This document shows, one piece after another, positions 52,864-62,542 of a stretch of DNA of 64,000 bases. Position 1 is the first letter of the stretch. Each line of letters starts with the position of its first letter. Below the pieces are notes generated by a model. It was not told where the DNA came from. It saw only the letters and a list, made by a program, of their open reading frames with translations, and ran no database searches. This DNA comes from Methanosarcina barkeri 3. GTDB taxonomy: Archaea > Halobacteriota > Methanosarcinia > Methanosarcinales > Methanosarcinaceae. Location of the stretch: assembly GCF_000970305.1 (NCBI RefSeq), contig NZ_CP009517.1:3844001-3908000 (forward strand), read 5' to 3'. The translations under genes were made by a program, and so were the position numbers.

Positions 52864-55047
52864 ATGTTAGAGTCTTCCGAAAGAGAGGGAATTCGCGAAG
52901 CTTGGGATATATACAAGAAGCATACCCTTTCCAACAGCATTATCAACGAGCTGGTTATACGTGACAATGAGCTGACGTTCGTAATGCAAGAGAATGGCGA
53001 GATACCCATTAAAGAAAATTACGGGTATGGCCTCTATTATCATGATTGCAGGTACCTGAGTGGTTTTCTCATACGGCTCATGGACATACCTCCAACGCAG
53101 GTTCTATCCAGCGACGAGAGAGGCTTCAGGTCGACGCTTATTGTCACTAATCCGGAACTAAAGGACTGTACAGGTACCACTATCTCCAAAGAAACGCTTC
53201 TTGGCACCCTGACAACAATTATACCGGGCTGCGTCCGACATTGCCATACTATCCAGAACTTCAACACATTCCCAGTGACATTGAACCTGACTTTTGAGTT
53301 CGACGCAGATTTTGAGGATATGTTCACAATCAGGGGCATATCTCCACCGACTGCTGCGAAAGTGTTGCCGGCCAGATATGATGGTAAAAATCTTTACTTA
53401 TCCTACAAGGGGGAGGACAAGCATCGTCGCAACACGATTATTACATTTGATCCACTGCCCACGAGAGTAGAAGGGAAAAAATGCACCTTCGAGCTGAGGA
53501 TAAAACCTCACGGGTCAGAGACTGTAAACGTGGAGATCTCAGTTGAGGAGATGAAACCCGGCCAGGAGCCGGAACGGCCAGTGGAAAACCCCGATCAGAG
53601 AATGAACCAGATCATGAGGTCCTACATCACGGCCCTCGAATGCTGCGACAACATACCGACCAGCAATAACATTCTCAATAGCATCATGGTGCGCTCGCTT
53701 GCCGACCTGAATATGATGCGAATGAGCCTAAAAGGAGACATGTTCCATTCGGCAGGGGTACCCTGGTATGACACATTATTCGGGCGGGATAGCGTCATCT
53801 CGGCACTCCAGCTATTGCCATTCGAGGCGAAGCTGGCAAAAAGCACACTGCTGGTAAACGCAAAATTCCAAAGCAACAAATTAGATGATTGGAGGGATCA
53901 GGAGCCTGGTAAAATGCTCCACGAACTGAGGCAGGGAGAACTGGCCAACCTGAACCTGATACCTCATACACCGTATTACGGTACTGTCGACGCAACTCCC
54001 CTGTTCCTGATTCTTTTGGCTGAATACGTGAACTGGACAGGGGACCTCGAATTGGTCAAGCAGCTGGAAGACAACATGGACCAGGCCCTGAAATGGATCG
54101 ATGTGTACGCCAATATGAAAGGAGATGGCTTTGCCTACTATGCGGTAAAATCCCCACTGGGTATTTACAACCAGGGATGGAAGGACTCACCTGACTCGAT
54201 CAGCCGTTCAGATGGCACGCTGGCGAAAAAACCGATTGCTGTGGCCGAAGTACAGGGATACGTGTATATGGCAAAAATACGTCTTGCACCTTTGTTCAGG
54301 AAGCTGGGTCGAGAAAGTGAAGCAGCCAGACTTGAAAAGGAAGCCGGGGAACTGAAAAAGAGGTTCAACCGTGAGTTCTGGATGAAAGACAGGCAATTTT
54401 TCGCCCAGGCACTGGATGCGGAAGGCTTATGCGATGTGATATCGTCGAACCCGGCTCAATGCCTGTGGACAGGAATCATTGATCAAAAATACGTAAAATA
54501 CCTGGTAAACAGGATCTTCAAAGAAGATATGTTCACAGAATGGGGCATTCGTACTCTGTCATCGAAAGAGCAGCGGTACAATCCGCTAGGGTACCACAAC
54601 GGTACGGTCTGGCCGCATGAAAACGCAATAATTGCCATGGGCTTGAGAAATTACGGGTTCATCAATGAGATGTCCCTACTGTTCACAGGCATGTATGAAG
54701 CAGCAAGGACATTTGAGTATTACCGTCTGCCGGAATGCTTCGGTGGACTGACGCGCTCTGAGTACAGCATCCCTGTAAAATATCCTGTAGCCTGTAGTCC
54801 GCAGGCTTGGGCATCCGGAACCATGCCGTTTATGCTTACTGCCAGCCTGGGCATAGTTCCCGATGCCCTGAATAACCGGCTTGTCATTAACAAGCCCCAT
54901 TTGCCTTCATGGCTGGATAACGTGCAATTTAACAACGTAAAGGTCGGCAACACGCTTACTGATCTGAGTTTCAGGCGAGTCGAGTACGAGACGCTAGTTA
55001 ACGTATCCAAGAAGAGTGGAGACATCAATGTGCTCATTGAGTATTAA
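52864..55047 (+). CDS. Amylo-alpha-1,6-glucosidase / glycogen-debranching-type glycoside hydrolase
   Basis: A 727-residue cytosolic enzyme. The N-terminal beta-sandwich domain (~20-240, IKENYGYGLYYHDCRYLSGF) is followed by an (alpha/alpha)6 catalytic domain with PWYDTLFGRDSVISALQLL (~298), NQGWKDSPDS (~437) and CSPQAWASGTMPF (~643). It cleaves alpha-1,6 branches or related glucosides of storage polysaccharide or compatible solutes. It is richer in G+C than its surroundings and co-directional with the following two genes (gaps 62 and 13 bases). Bacterial-type proteins of this class are common next to trehalose or glycogen genes, which are absent here. Confidence 0.88.
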   Translation: MLESSEREGIREAWDIYKKHTLSNSIINELVIRDNELTFVMQENGEIPIKENYGYGLYYHDCRYLSGFLIRLMDIPPTQVLSSDERGFRSTLIVTNPELKDCTGTTISKETLLGTLTTIIPGCVRHCHTIQNFNTFPVTLNLTFEFDADFEDMFTIRGISPPTAAKVLPARYDGKNLYLSYKGEDKHRRNTIITFDPLPTRVEGKKCTFELRIKPHGSETVNVEISVEEMKPGQEPERPVENPDQRMNQIMRSYITALECCDNIPTSNNILNSIMVRSLADLNMMRMSLKGDMFHSAGVPWYDTLFGRDSVISALQLLPFEAKLAKSTLLVNAKFQSNKLDDWRDQEPGKMLHELRQGELANLNLIPHTPYYGTVDATPLFLILLAEYVNWTGDLELVKQLEDNMDQALKWIDVYANMKGDGFAYYAVKSPLGIYNQGWKDSPDSISRSDGTLAKKPIAVAEVQGYVYMAKIRLAPLFRKLGRESEAARLEKEAGELKKRFNREFWMKDRQFFAQALDAEGLCDVISSNPAQCLWTGIIDQKYVKYLVNRIFKEDMFTEWGIRTLSSKEQRYNPLGYHNGTVWPHENAIIAMGLRNYGFINEMSLLFTGMYEAARTFEYYRLPECFGGLTRSEYSIPVKYPVACSPQAWASGTMPFMLTASLGIVPDALNNRLVINKPHLPSWLDNVQFNNVKVGNTLTDLSFRRVEYETLVNVSKKSGDINVLIEY

Positions 55048-55109
55048 CTACCTGAAATAAACGGAAAAAATTGAAGGAAACATAATTAATAATGGAATTC
55101 GGAGATCGT

Positions 55110-55388
55110 ATGTCAAAAGTATCAATGTACACCATAAGCACATGCCCGGTGTGCCAGAAAACAAAGGAATTTTTTCGAACCAGAGGCGTAACATTCGATT
55201 TCATCGATTACGATCTCGCTAACGAGAACGAGCAAAACAAAATTGCAGTTGAGATGATGACTGGAGCCGGTCGTATCGGCTTCCCGTTTGTAAGGATAGG
55301 CGATGTTGTAGTTGTCGGGTTCAACCCAGAGAGGTTTGAGCAGCTTTTGAAATCGGAGAATCTCGAACCAGCAACCAACCAGGCTTAA
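55110..55388 (+). CDS. Glutaredoxin-like protein
   Basis: A 92-residue thioredoxin-fold protein starting at ATG 55110 (MSKVSMYT), with GGAG five bases upstream; an ATG 18 bases earlier lacks a ribosome site. Active site CPVC at residues 12-15, cis-Pro region GFPFVRIGD and glycine VVGFNP. It reduces disulfides or carries electrons. Tight spacing to the Old Yellow Enzyme gene (13 bases) suggests one operon. Confidence 0.9.
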   Translation: MSKVSMYTISTCPVCQKTKEFFRTRGVTFDFIDYDLANENEQNKIAVEMMTGAGRIGFPFVRIGDVVVVGFNPERFEQLLKSENLEPATNQA

Positions 55389-55401
55389 CGGAGACAATAT
55401 T

Positions 55402-56493
55402 ATGGCAGGGCACAAGGACATTTTTTCACAGTATCGAATGGGAGATCTAACACTGCCAAACCGCATGGTAATGGCGCCGATGACCCGTAACCGTGCAGGG
55501 GATGCCGATGTTCCGGTCTCACTGACGGTAACATATTATGTGCAGCGAGCTTCAGCCGGCATGATTATCACCGAGGGCTCGCAGGTTAGCCCTCAGGGAG
55601 TGGGCTACATGCATACACCGGGCATATACTCTGAAGAACAGGTAGCCGGCTGGAAGAAAGTGACAGATGCCGTCCATCAGGTTGGAGGCAGGATTTTCAT
55701 TCAGCTCTGGCACGTAGGACGGGTATCCCATTCCGACTTTCTGGGTGATGATTTACCGGTTGCGCCGTCCGCACTGCCCGTTGAAGGCTTTGTCCACACA
55801 CCAAATGGGAAAAAGCCAATTCCGATGCCCAGGGCTCTCGAGACCGATGAGATACCAGACATCGTCAAGCAGTTTCGACATGCGGCTGAGAATGCCAGAA
55901 AAGCAGGCTTCGATGGTGTGGAAATCCATGGTGCTAACGGCTACCTGCTTGACCAATTTCTGCGGAGCGGGTCCAACAAGCGAACCGATAATTACGGCGG
56001 AAACCTTGAGAATAGAACACGTCTGCCGCTTGAGGTCACGAAAGCCGTTATTGAAGTATGGGGCGATGACCGTGTCGGCTATCGCATATCTCCTCACAAT
56101 ATCGCACATTCCATGTCGGATGTAAATCCAATGGAAACCTTTTCTTATTTTACCAAAGAGCTGAACAAAATAGGCCTGGGCTACCTTCATTTAATCGAGG
56201 CCATTGGAGGCCGGTCTGGGTTCGTGCCACCAGAAGCACGTCTTGGGCCTATGCTGCGCAAAATTTTCGAAAGGACTTTCATACTGAACGGCGGCTATGG
56301 CCTTCAGAGCGGAAATGAGGCCATTGCAAAAGGAGAGGCCGACCTGATCGCCTTCGGAGTGCCGTTCCTGGCCAATCCTGACCTGCCAGAACGCTTCAGG
56401 CAAAATGCGCCATTGAACAGGCCGGATGTAGCCACCTTCTACGCAGGAGGTGTGAGAGGCTACATAGACTATCCGGCTCTGATCCGTAGATGA
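55402..56493 (+). CDS. Old Yellow Enzyme family alkene reductase
   Basis: A 363-residue FMN enzyme with a TIM barrel. Motifs include LPNRMVMAPMTRNRA, QLWHVGRVSH with the N-terminal substrate-binding region, FDGVEIHGANGYLLDQFL with the HGAN active site, NKRTDNYGGNLENR, and the C-terminal FMN phosphate site LNGGYG and FGVPFLANPDL. It reduces C=C bonds of enones or nitro-esters with NAD(P)H. It is GC-rich relative to the flanks and most similar in style to bacterial NemA-type enzymes, so transfer is likely. Confidence 0.94.
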   Translation: MAGHKDIFSQYRMGDLTLPNRMVMAPMTRNRAGDADVPVSLTVTYYVQRASAGMIITEGSQVSPQGVGYMHTPGIYSEEQVAGWKKVTDAVHQVGGRIFIQLWHVGRVSHSDFLGDDLPVAPSALPVEGFVHTPNGKKPIPMPRALETDEIPDIVKQFRHAAENARKAGFDGVEIHGANGYLLDQFLRSGSNKRTDNYGGNLENRTRLPLEVTKAVIEVWGDDRVGYRISPHNIAHSMSDVNPMETFSYFTKELNKIGLGYLHLIEAIGGRSGFVPPEARLGPMLRKIFERTFILNGGYGLQSGNEAIAKGEADLIAFGVPFLANPDLPERFRQNAPLNRPDVATFYAGGVRGYIDYPALIRR

Positions 56494-56793
56494 TATGGCT
56501 TAAAACCTGGTATTGTAAAGCCTTAGGAGAATGGATAAATTGTAGGTCCTACTAGCATCGATTCCAAAAAACAGTATCAATTCCAAAAACATTCATAAAC
56601 CTGCACTTTTAAATAAATCTATTCGACTTCTAAATGACCTTTTTCGATTTTTAAATGAATTTATTCTATTTTTAAATGGATGTATTCGGAAAAAAAGAAA
56701 CTATGTCTTGAAAGGGTTTTAATAAACTTTATTCCGTGTCAAAAAGACACGGAATATTAATATTCGAATTTAATGTTCAAATTGAGTTCCTGA
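56494..56793. other. Convergent intergenic region with repeats
   Basis: Between the Old Yellow Enzyme gene and cdhE, which converge. It contains a threefold near-repeat around TTCTAAATGA / TTTTTAAATGA (~56625-56690) and the hairpin at 56731-56755. Confidence 0.6.
56731..56755 (-). terminator. Hairpin terminator after cdhE
   Basis: ATTCCGTGTC-AAAAA-GACACGGAAT: perfect 10-bp stem, 5-nt loop, 39 bases beyond the cdhE stop. AT-rich on both sides. It could serve both convergent operons. Confidence 0.65.
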
Positions 56794-58203
56794 TTATTTC
56801 TTCGGAGGCCAGTTCTTTTCCATAAAGCCTGGGAGTCTTCCAGAGTCCATAGGACCAACAAGAACCTTTGCACCGAGTTTATCCTCAAGGTCACCCTGCA
56901 AACGAGCAGCAAGACCAGGAGTAATTACAGTATTGTGGTTAACATCCGTCTTGAGGTCAAAGCCAGACTTCTCAAAAGCATCCTTTACTTTATCAGCAGT
57001 CAACTGGCCGCCGGCAACCGCAGCTTCAACACCGATACCATCGGTGTTAACTGCAAGCAGATAGCAGTTGATCCCGTTTGAAGAAAGGTCGCTCTCGACT
57101 GTATAATAAGTCAAAGCGAAATTTGTCGTGAAAAGCACTGGAGAATTCTCATCCGGAGTTCCTACCTTGTACATCTTGGAATCTACAGCAACAGGAGTTC
57201 TCGGGTCAGTATAGATAGTCTCGGCAAGGTGAACCTCAGGAAGAGTAGCATAGGGCTCAAGGCTGTGCAGAATCATAACATCGCCATAACGGATAGTAAA
57301 CACAGCAGCCATTGCGGTTTCCCAGTATGAAGCACTCACAGGATCGGAAATACCGGACATCCAGGCAGTAAACGGAAGAGCAAGAATAGGATAGGCAATC
57401 TCGGTGTCTCCCATAATACCTGCTCTCCTGATCTTAAGGAAATTGGTGAAGCTGTCCTTCATACCCTTCCCGCTAGGATAAGTTCCAGGGTCAAGCACAA
57501 TATTCTTAACACCTGCATCTGAAAAGGTCTTTGTAAGACTCTTCAGTGTATCAAGGTCATTAATAGCGGAAACAACTACAGGAACATTGTATTCAAGAGC
57601 AAGCTCACCTACTTCCTTCCAGTTATCCTTATTTGCAGCGTAGAGCAGAGGGTTGGCATCCTTTGCAGCTTCAAGGCCGGCTTTAAGAACAGCAGGGTTG
57701 AAGGAACAGAAGATCATAGGGATGCCAACCTCGGAAACTTTCTTGACAGCAGCAGAAAACTTAGCAGGGTCATTGGACACGGACCTGATAGCTACACCGT
57801 CAATAAGCAGGTTGCGACCGACATAGAACTTCTTGAAGTTAGCAATGCTCTTTACCCTATCAACAAGGGCAGCATCTTCCATTGTGTCCGTCACATCAAA
57901 GAACATCTTAGTTTTGTTGAAGAAGGTCAGTTTATGACGGTAAAGAACATCGTCACCACCAATCTTGACTGCTCTATCGCCAACACCTATCACAACTTCA
58001 CGAATCTCAGGAGCAAGAAGCCTGTCAAGTTCTGCGAGTTTCTTTGCAAACTTCTTCTCCTTAATAAGAGGCAGGCAGTCTGTTGTCTTCCCGGACCTAT
58101 CAATCAGTTTGGAAGCAAAAGCCATACAGGTTGCTTCACCACATTCTCCACAGTTGGTCTGCGGCAGGTACTTGTAAGCTTCTAATGGGCTGTTTATCTT
58201 CAT
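56794..58203 (-). CDS. cdhE: CODH/ACS gamma subunit (corrinoid Fe-S protein large subunit)
   Basis: A 469-residue cytosolic protein that, with CdhD, carries the methyl group on a corrinoid to or from the acetyl-CoA synthase site. The N-terminal [4Fe-4S] motif is CGECGEATCMAFASKL...DC (~18-41). A TIM-barrel methyl-binding region follows, and the C-terminal corrinoid domain ends in GPMDSGRLPGFM. The gene starts 3 bases after the cdhD stop. Last gene of the operon. Confidence 0.97.
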   Translation of the reverse strand: MKINSPLEAYKYLPQTNCGECGEATCMAFASKLIDRSGKTTDCLPLIKEKKFAKKLAELDRLLAPEIREVVIGVGDRAVKIGGDDVLYRHKLTFFNKTKMFFDVTDTMEDAALVDRVKSIANFKKFYVGRNLLIDGVAIRSVSNDPAKFSAAVKKVSEVGIPMIFCSFNPAVLKAGLEAAKDANPLLYAANKDNWKEVGELALEYNVPVVVSAINDLDTLKSLTKTFSDAGVKNIVLDPGTYPSGKGMKDSFTNFLKIRRAGIMGDTEIAYPILALPFTAWMSGISDPVSASYWETAMAAVFTIRYGDVMILHSLEPYATLPEVHLAETIYTDPRTPVAVDSKMYKVGTPDENSPVLFTTNFALTYYTVESDLSSNGINCYLLAVNTDGIGVEAAVAGGQLTADKVKDAFEKSGFDLKTDVNHNTVITPGLAARLQGDLEDKLGAKVLVGPMDSGRLPGFMEKNWPPKK

Positions 58204-58206
58204 GTT

Positions 58207-59535
58207 TTACACCTCCGCTCCGATCCAGTTGCTAATGTCAACAGGCTCTGCCTCAATGGAACCAAACAGGGTCTGGGTGATGTGTTTCAGGACAGCAACA
58301 GAAGTCGGGTGCATCATCATAAAGAGGTCATTTCCTGCAATAGCAAGGGAAAGACCTGTAATGATTTCCCAGATAGGACCTCTGTACTCTCTCGGACCCC
58401 AGTCAGAGTCCTCCTTCAAGGGAGAGCTAACCATCCAGGACTCACGGGCACCCCAGGCGTTGGTAGTACCTGAGGACATCGGGAAAGTAAGTTCCTCGTC
58501 ACCCATAAGAGCTGCAAGACGGATACGCTCCATGTTGGTGTAGGCATAATCAAGACCATAACCGAGTGCGGCAGTAGTCGGGTCCATGATAATCCTGTCT
58601 CTTGGAACGTTGCACTGCTTCATGAGTTTCCTGTTAAGTTCCTTCTGGGCATTCATATCCAGCTGGGTCCAGGAAAGGATATCGTGGTCGTACTTTACTG
58701 CAGCTTCTGCAATCTTGGCATAGTCAAGGTTCAGGCTGGCAGATGCAATAAGGCAGCGTTCGCCTTCGGCAACTTCGGCAGCTTTAGCAAGAACCTCAGG
58801 ATCTTTCTGCGGGTTACCGGACCCACCGATTGCAATTGGCACATCAACAGCCTGAAGGACTTCTTCTACAGTCTTAGCTGCATCTTTGGGTGAGGTGTCC
58901 TTGATAAGAGGGTCGGTTGAAATAAGGTGAATAGTAATCATGTCAGCGTTGAATTTCTCAACGTTCTTCTTTGCCCATTCACCAGGGTTGTCCATTACAT
59001 CGTCGTAGTTCTCCTTGACAGCTTTTGCAAGACCCAGTCTCATGTCGAAAACGTCAATGGTAACCTGGTTCCTGTTGGGCATGGGAGCGTCAGGGAAGAA
59101 AGGAAGGGCTTTCTCGCCACCGAGCAGCACTCTCTTGCCACGGCTTCCGCCGTCTGCAGAGGTGTTGCCGATTGGAACTTCCTGAATCTGGTTTGTCCAT
59201 TCGGCAATGTTCGCAACATCGAACTTGGCAGGAATGAGATCCTTAAATTTGGGAGCTGCAAGAGCAGGGGAAATTCCAGGAGCAGCGCCAGGAGCACCAG
59301 CAACAGGGGCACCAATGCCGACAGGGACGCCAAACATGTTAGCAAGCCGTGCAAAGTGCTGGGCAAGTATTGCATTCTCCTGACCGAGAAGAGCAGCAAG
59401 CATCGGGTCAAAGCCGCCTCCGAGGCCACTAAGATCAAGCTCAATGTCACCTTCAATGGTCACACCTTCAAGGGACAGTATTTCCATATCCTTGAACATG
59501 TCTGTCATTTCTGATAACTTAACTTTCTTTGCCAT
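58207..59535 (-). CDS. cdhD: CODH/ACS delta subunit (corrinoid Fe-S protein small subunit)
   Basis: A 442-residue TIM-barrel partner of CdhE. An N-terminal extension (1-85) ends in a [13 protein letters not shown] linker; the barrel has [16 protein letters not shown] (~133), [13 protein letters not shown] and [11 protein letters not shown]. Normal length for the archaeal subunit. It follows cooC after a 227-base gap full of hairpins and runs into cdhE. Confidence 0.97.
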   Translation of the reverse strand: MAKKVKLSEMTDMFKDMEILSLEGVTIEGDIELDLSGLGGGFDPMLAALLGQENAILAQHFARLANMFGVPVGIGAPVAGAPGAAPGISPALAAPKFKDLIPAKFDVANIAEWTNQIQEVPIGNTSADGGSRGKRVLLGGEKALPFFPDAPMPNRNQVTIDVFDMRLGLAKAVKENYDDVMDNPGEWAKKNVEKFNADMITIHLISTDPLIKDTSPKDAAKTVEEVLQAVDVPIAIGGSGNPQKDPEVLAKAAEVAEGERCLIASASLNLDYAKIAEAAVKYDHDILSWTQLDMNAQKELNRKLMKQCNVPRDRIIMDPTTAALGYGLDYAYTNMERIRLAALMGDEELTFPMSSGTTNAWGARESWMVSSPLKEDSDWGPREYRGPIWEIITGLSLAIAGNDLFMMMHPTSVAVLKHITQTLFGSIEAEPVDISNWIGAEV

Positions 59536-59639
59536 GTAAACCTCACCTTTTACGTAAGTTTTCCGTTTTGAGGAGTGAATAGATAAATAAAGAAATTACA
59601 GAATTTACTTCCGGATTCTTCCTTAGAGGAAAGAAAAAT

Positions 59640-59708
59640 GGGGCAGAAGTAAACTCTGCTCCGTTATTTCACATTATTTTGAATAAATTTCAAGCCCGGA
59701 AAACGGGC
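59640..59708 (-). promoter_or_regulatory. Hairpins in the cooC-cdhD spacer
   Basis: Two stem-loops: GGGGCAGA/TCTGCTCC (59640-59662, one imperfect pair) and GCCCG-GAAAA-CGGGC (59694-59708). They lie between the cooC stop and the cdhD start and could attenuate, process or stabilise the operon mRNA and so set subunit ratios. Confidence 0.5.
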
Positions 59709-59762
59709 AAAGGAATCTTTATCTCTTTCCTTGTGTTCTGCAACGTTCAAAAGAAAACGGGA

Positions 59763-60524
59763 TTAGAATCCCAGTTCTTTTACAATACTTTCAATTTCAA
59801 TTGCAGCAACCGAGTCATCCGAGATTTCAAAGAGAGGTATACCTTTTATATCCATTTCCTCGATTTTAGGGTCGAGAGGAATCATACCTATCATATTGAG
59901 TTTAAGATCCTCTGCCAGTTTGACAAGCTTTTCGCGGTTAGCATCCGTAACCTTGTTTGCAATAACGTGAATTTTACCAACGTTTGAGTCAAGCTCATCA
60001 ACAAGTTCATGAATTCTTTCAGCAGTCCTGAATCCCCTGCGAGAAGCATCTGTTACGACAATAAGGTCATCGATATCACGGATAATCTTCCGGCTGAAAT
60101 GCTCAAGACCGGCCTCTGCATCAATGATAACCACATCATAATTCACGATCAGTTTATCCATGATGCCCCTGAGGAGGTTGTTTACATAACAGTAACAACC
60201 TGAACCTTCGGGACGGCCCATGACCAGCAGGTCGTATCCGGGCATTTCCTCGATGATCTCATAAACCTTGCTTTTGAGTACGGACTCTTTATTCATATCG
60301 GGGTTGTCAGGCCTTGGTTTGGTGATCTCAGCCTGTAAATACTCCTTTGCATCCCCGATTGTTTTTACGTCCTCACAGCCAAGGGTTTCAGGCAGGTTAG
60401 TGTCTGCATCAGCATCAACTGCAAGCAGAAACTTACCCTTTTTGGAAAGGGAGCGGATCAGAAGAGCCGCTACCGCTGTTTTACCAGTCCCACCTTTTCC
60501 CGTTATTGCAATTACTTTTGTCAC
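59763..60524 (-). CDS. cooC: CooC-type nickel-insertion ATPase for CODH
   Basis: A 253-residue MinD/CooC-family P-loop ATPase that helps insert nickel into CODH (or ACS). Deviant Walker A GKGGTGKTAVAAL, DADADTNLPETLG, then LLVMGRPEGSGCYCYVNNLLRG with the Cys pair used for nickel-dependent dimerisation, and VVIIDAEAGLEHFSR. GTG at 60524 (start VTKVIAITGKGG) is preferred since GGGGT sits five bases upstream; an ATG at 60536 has no ribosome site. It lies between cdhC and cdhD in the operon. Confidence 0.94.
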   Translation of the reverse strand: MTKVIAITGKGGTGKTAVAALLIRSLSKKGKFLLAVDADADTNLPETLGCEDVKTIGDAKEYLQAEITKPRPDNPDMNKESVLKSKVYEIIEEMPGYDLLVMGRPEGSGCYCYVNNLLRGIMDKLIVNYDVVIIDAEAGLEHFSRKIIRDIDDLIVVTDASRRGFRTAERIHELVDELDSNVGKIHVIANKVTDANREKLVKLAEDLKLNMIGMIPLDPKIEEMDIKGIPLFEISDDSVAAIEIESIVKELGF

Positions 60525-60584
60525 AGAATACCCCATTGGATTGTTTTTCGTTGCAGACGATTAAGTATCGTCACCAAACTGCGT

Positions 60585-62003
60585 TTATTCCTTCTTCTCG
60601 CTGATGACCATTCTGTCGATGGAGATCTTTGCATTCTTGAAGGTGATCTTTATTCCACCGGCTTTACCAGCAGGCATCATTGGCATTGAAGCCATTGCAG
60701 GCATCTGGAACCCAGCTGCAGGCATCATCATCGGAGCGGCTGCAACAGCTGTTTCTTCGGCTTCTTCCTCTTCTTCCTCTTCTTCCTCTTCTTCTGCAGC
60801 TGCCCAGGTAGCAACAACAGGGTGGTTCTTCTCCTGCAGGAAAGCCTTCAGGGACTCAATGTCAGTTGCATCGTTCTCAGTTGCAATCTTATCTTTGAGG
60901 TCTTCAGGAATGGTGTCGGCAATCTTTTCCTTGAGCATGGCAGGGAGCCAGACAACTCTGTTCCAGCCGCCGTCAGCCTGGATGAACTTGGGGGAATAGA
61001 AGTAGGCAACACCGATACCCAGGAAACCTACTATCTGTTTTCCGCCGCCTGTCTGGCCAGCCATGGTTGAGAAACCAATACCATTAGGAGCCATTCCCTG
61101 GTATTCTCTGTTAACCCAGCCAATACCGTCAACTTCAGGGATGTAGAACCCGACTACTTCGAAGCAGCCACAGGAAGTGTGTGGGGAGTCAAAGAAGGAG
61201 TGGAGTTTGATTTTGCTGAATTCGCCACTGGAAAGCTTTACAGCAATGTCGTTGACACCGGAGTACTCACCTGTATTGGCATCAAGAAGGTCACCCTTTG
61301 CAATTGCGAACTGTGGGCCTTCTGGGTCTACTTTTGCTGCTGCACGGCCGTCGAACCAGTTAATTGCACCACAGAGGGAAACTCTGTCAGGGGAAACTAC
61401 ACAGACGTTGGTCGGAGCAAAGGACTGGCAGAGGGTACATCCGTAGAAGACATCGACATCCTCATCGCGGAGGTCCTTTGTCCTGGCGTCTCTTGCCTTG
61501 AAGATCTCTTTTGCTTCTGCCAGCTGTTTCTCAACTTCGGCCTGGTCGGTGTAGAAGGTCACCTGCATCTTCTCGATAAAGGGAAGTTCGGTCTTGAAGA
61601 GCATCATGACAGCCTGCCCGAAGGGCTTGAAGGAGTCCATCTTTGCAGCTGTATCCTTGGAAACTCTCATCCAGACGTCGTACCTCTGGTTCAGGTGCAT
61701 AATGCCCTGGCAGTAGTTTATGAAGTCGTGGACACGTCTTTCGACGACAGACTCAAGGTCAGGCTCTACAAGTTCTCCGCCGATGTTGAAGATCATTGCC
61801 CAGGGATAGGTTTTGCCCTCTTCCATATCTTTGAGATCGGGACCAATAATTGTAACCTTGTCATCTTCAATCTCGTCCATGGCCTTTGCACGGACAAGCT
61901 CGAGACCAAGGGACTTTGGGCCGCCGAGTTCAACAAACATTCCTTCCTTTCTTACTCTTTCTCCTTCAAACATTGGGGAAATCTCAAATGGGAATTCTGC
62001 CAT
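60585..62003 (-). CDS. cdhC: CODH/ACS beta subunit (acetyl-CoA synthase)
   Basis: A 472-residue subunit holding the Ni-Ni-[4Fe-4S] A-cluster where the methyl group, CO and CoA are joined or split. The Cys-rich motif GCTLCQSFAPTNVCVVSPDRVSLCG (~190-215) and HTSCGCFEVVGFYIPEVDG (~275) supply A-cluster ligands. A Glu-rich linker (~405-420) leads to a Met/Pro/Ala-rich tail and a short beta-like C-terminal domain. As in other archaea it lacks the large N-terminal CODH-binding domain of bacterial ACS. Confidence 0.97.
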   Translation of the reverse strand: MAEFPFEISPMFEGERVRKEGMFVELGGPKSLGLELVRAKAMDEIEDDKVTIIGPDLKDMEEGKTYPWAMIFNIGGELVEPDLESVVERRVHDFINYCQGIMHLNQRYDVWMRVSKDTAAKMDSFKPFGQAVMMLFKTELPFIEKMQVTFYTDQAEVEKQLAEAKEIFKARDARTKDLRDEDVDVFYGCTLCQSFAPTNVCVVSPDRVSLCGAINWFDGRAAAKVDPEGPQFAIAKGDLLDANTGEYSGVNDIAVKLSSGEFSKIKLHSFFDSPHTSCGCFEVVGFYIPEVDGIGWVNREYQGMAPNGIGFSTMAGQTGGGKQIVGFLGIGVAYFYSPKFIQADGGWNRVVWLPAMLKEKIADTIPEDLKDKIATENDATDIESLKAFLQEKNHPVVATWAAAEEEEEEEEEEEAEETAVAAAPMMMPAAGFQMPAMASMPMMPAGKAGGIKITFKNAKISIDRMVISEKKE

Positions 62004-62027
62004 TATATTTCGCCTCCTAAATCCAAA

Positions 62028-62540
62028 TTATAATGCATTAATAAGTTCATCCAGGGCAGCATAGTGGTCTGCCTTACTAAGGTTTCCGAAAGACATCGTT
62101 GCGTTCTGGATATAGTTTCTGTCAATTGCAATTGATTTCATATCGCTGAAGTTTTTAGTTCCGGACAGTACCTGGTTGATGTAGTATTTTATGTGTCCCA
62201 AGACAATGAGGGTATCATAGGTCCCATTGCCATCAAGTCCAGGCCAGTTCTTGTCTATTACATAAAAGCCCAGCTGGTGCAGGTTAATGTACTTTGCATC
62301 TACATCCTTGTCAACAAAACCAGGCATAGAGCTACCGGTGGCTGCAATTGGGATATTTTTTGCTTTTGCAATCTTCACTGCCCTATCAAGAAGTTCCGGG
62401 TCAAGCGCTTTGGTCCCAACCACAAGAAGTGGCCTCTTTGCTTTTCCAATCAGTTTAGCTGCGATCTCGGGAGTTGTTGCTTTTGCAGTTGTTACTCCGT
62501 AGCTGGTGAAGAGCTTGGTGTTTTTGGTAGTGTCTACCAT
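62028..62540 (-). CDS. cdhB: CODH/ACS epsilon subunit
   Basis: A 170-residue subunit that binds CdhA in the alpha2-epsilon2 CODH complex and may aid FAD or electron transfer. Visible: [44 protein letters not shown] (~30-72), a Rossmann-like fold. The start is ATG 62540 with an AGGGGG ribosome site whose sequence lies inside the end of cdhA; a TTG at 62558 would overlap cdhA and is unlikely. Two bases separate it from the cdhA stop. Confidence 0.96.
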   Translation of the reverse strand: MVDTTKNTKLFTSYGVTTAKATTPEIAAKLIGKAKRPLLVVGTKALDPELLDRAVKIAKAKNIPIAATGSSMPGFVDKDVDAKYINLHQLGFYVIDKNWPGLDGNGTYDTLIVLGHIKYYINQVLSGTKNFSDMKSIAIDRNYIQNATMSFGNLSKADHYAALDELINAL

Positions 62541-62542
62541 TT

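Noticed and set aside
58927-59514. 195-residue plus-strand frame opposite cdhD
   Set aside because: Antisense shadow of cdhD; no motif.
61179-62033. 284-residue plus-strand frame opposite cdhC
   Set aside because: Long antisense shadow created by the strong codon bias of cdhC; no independent motif or ribosome site.
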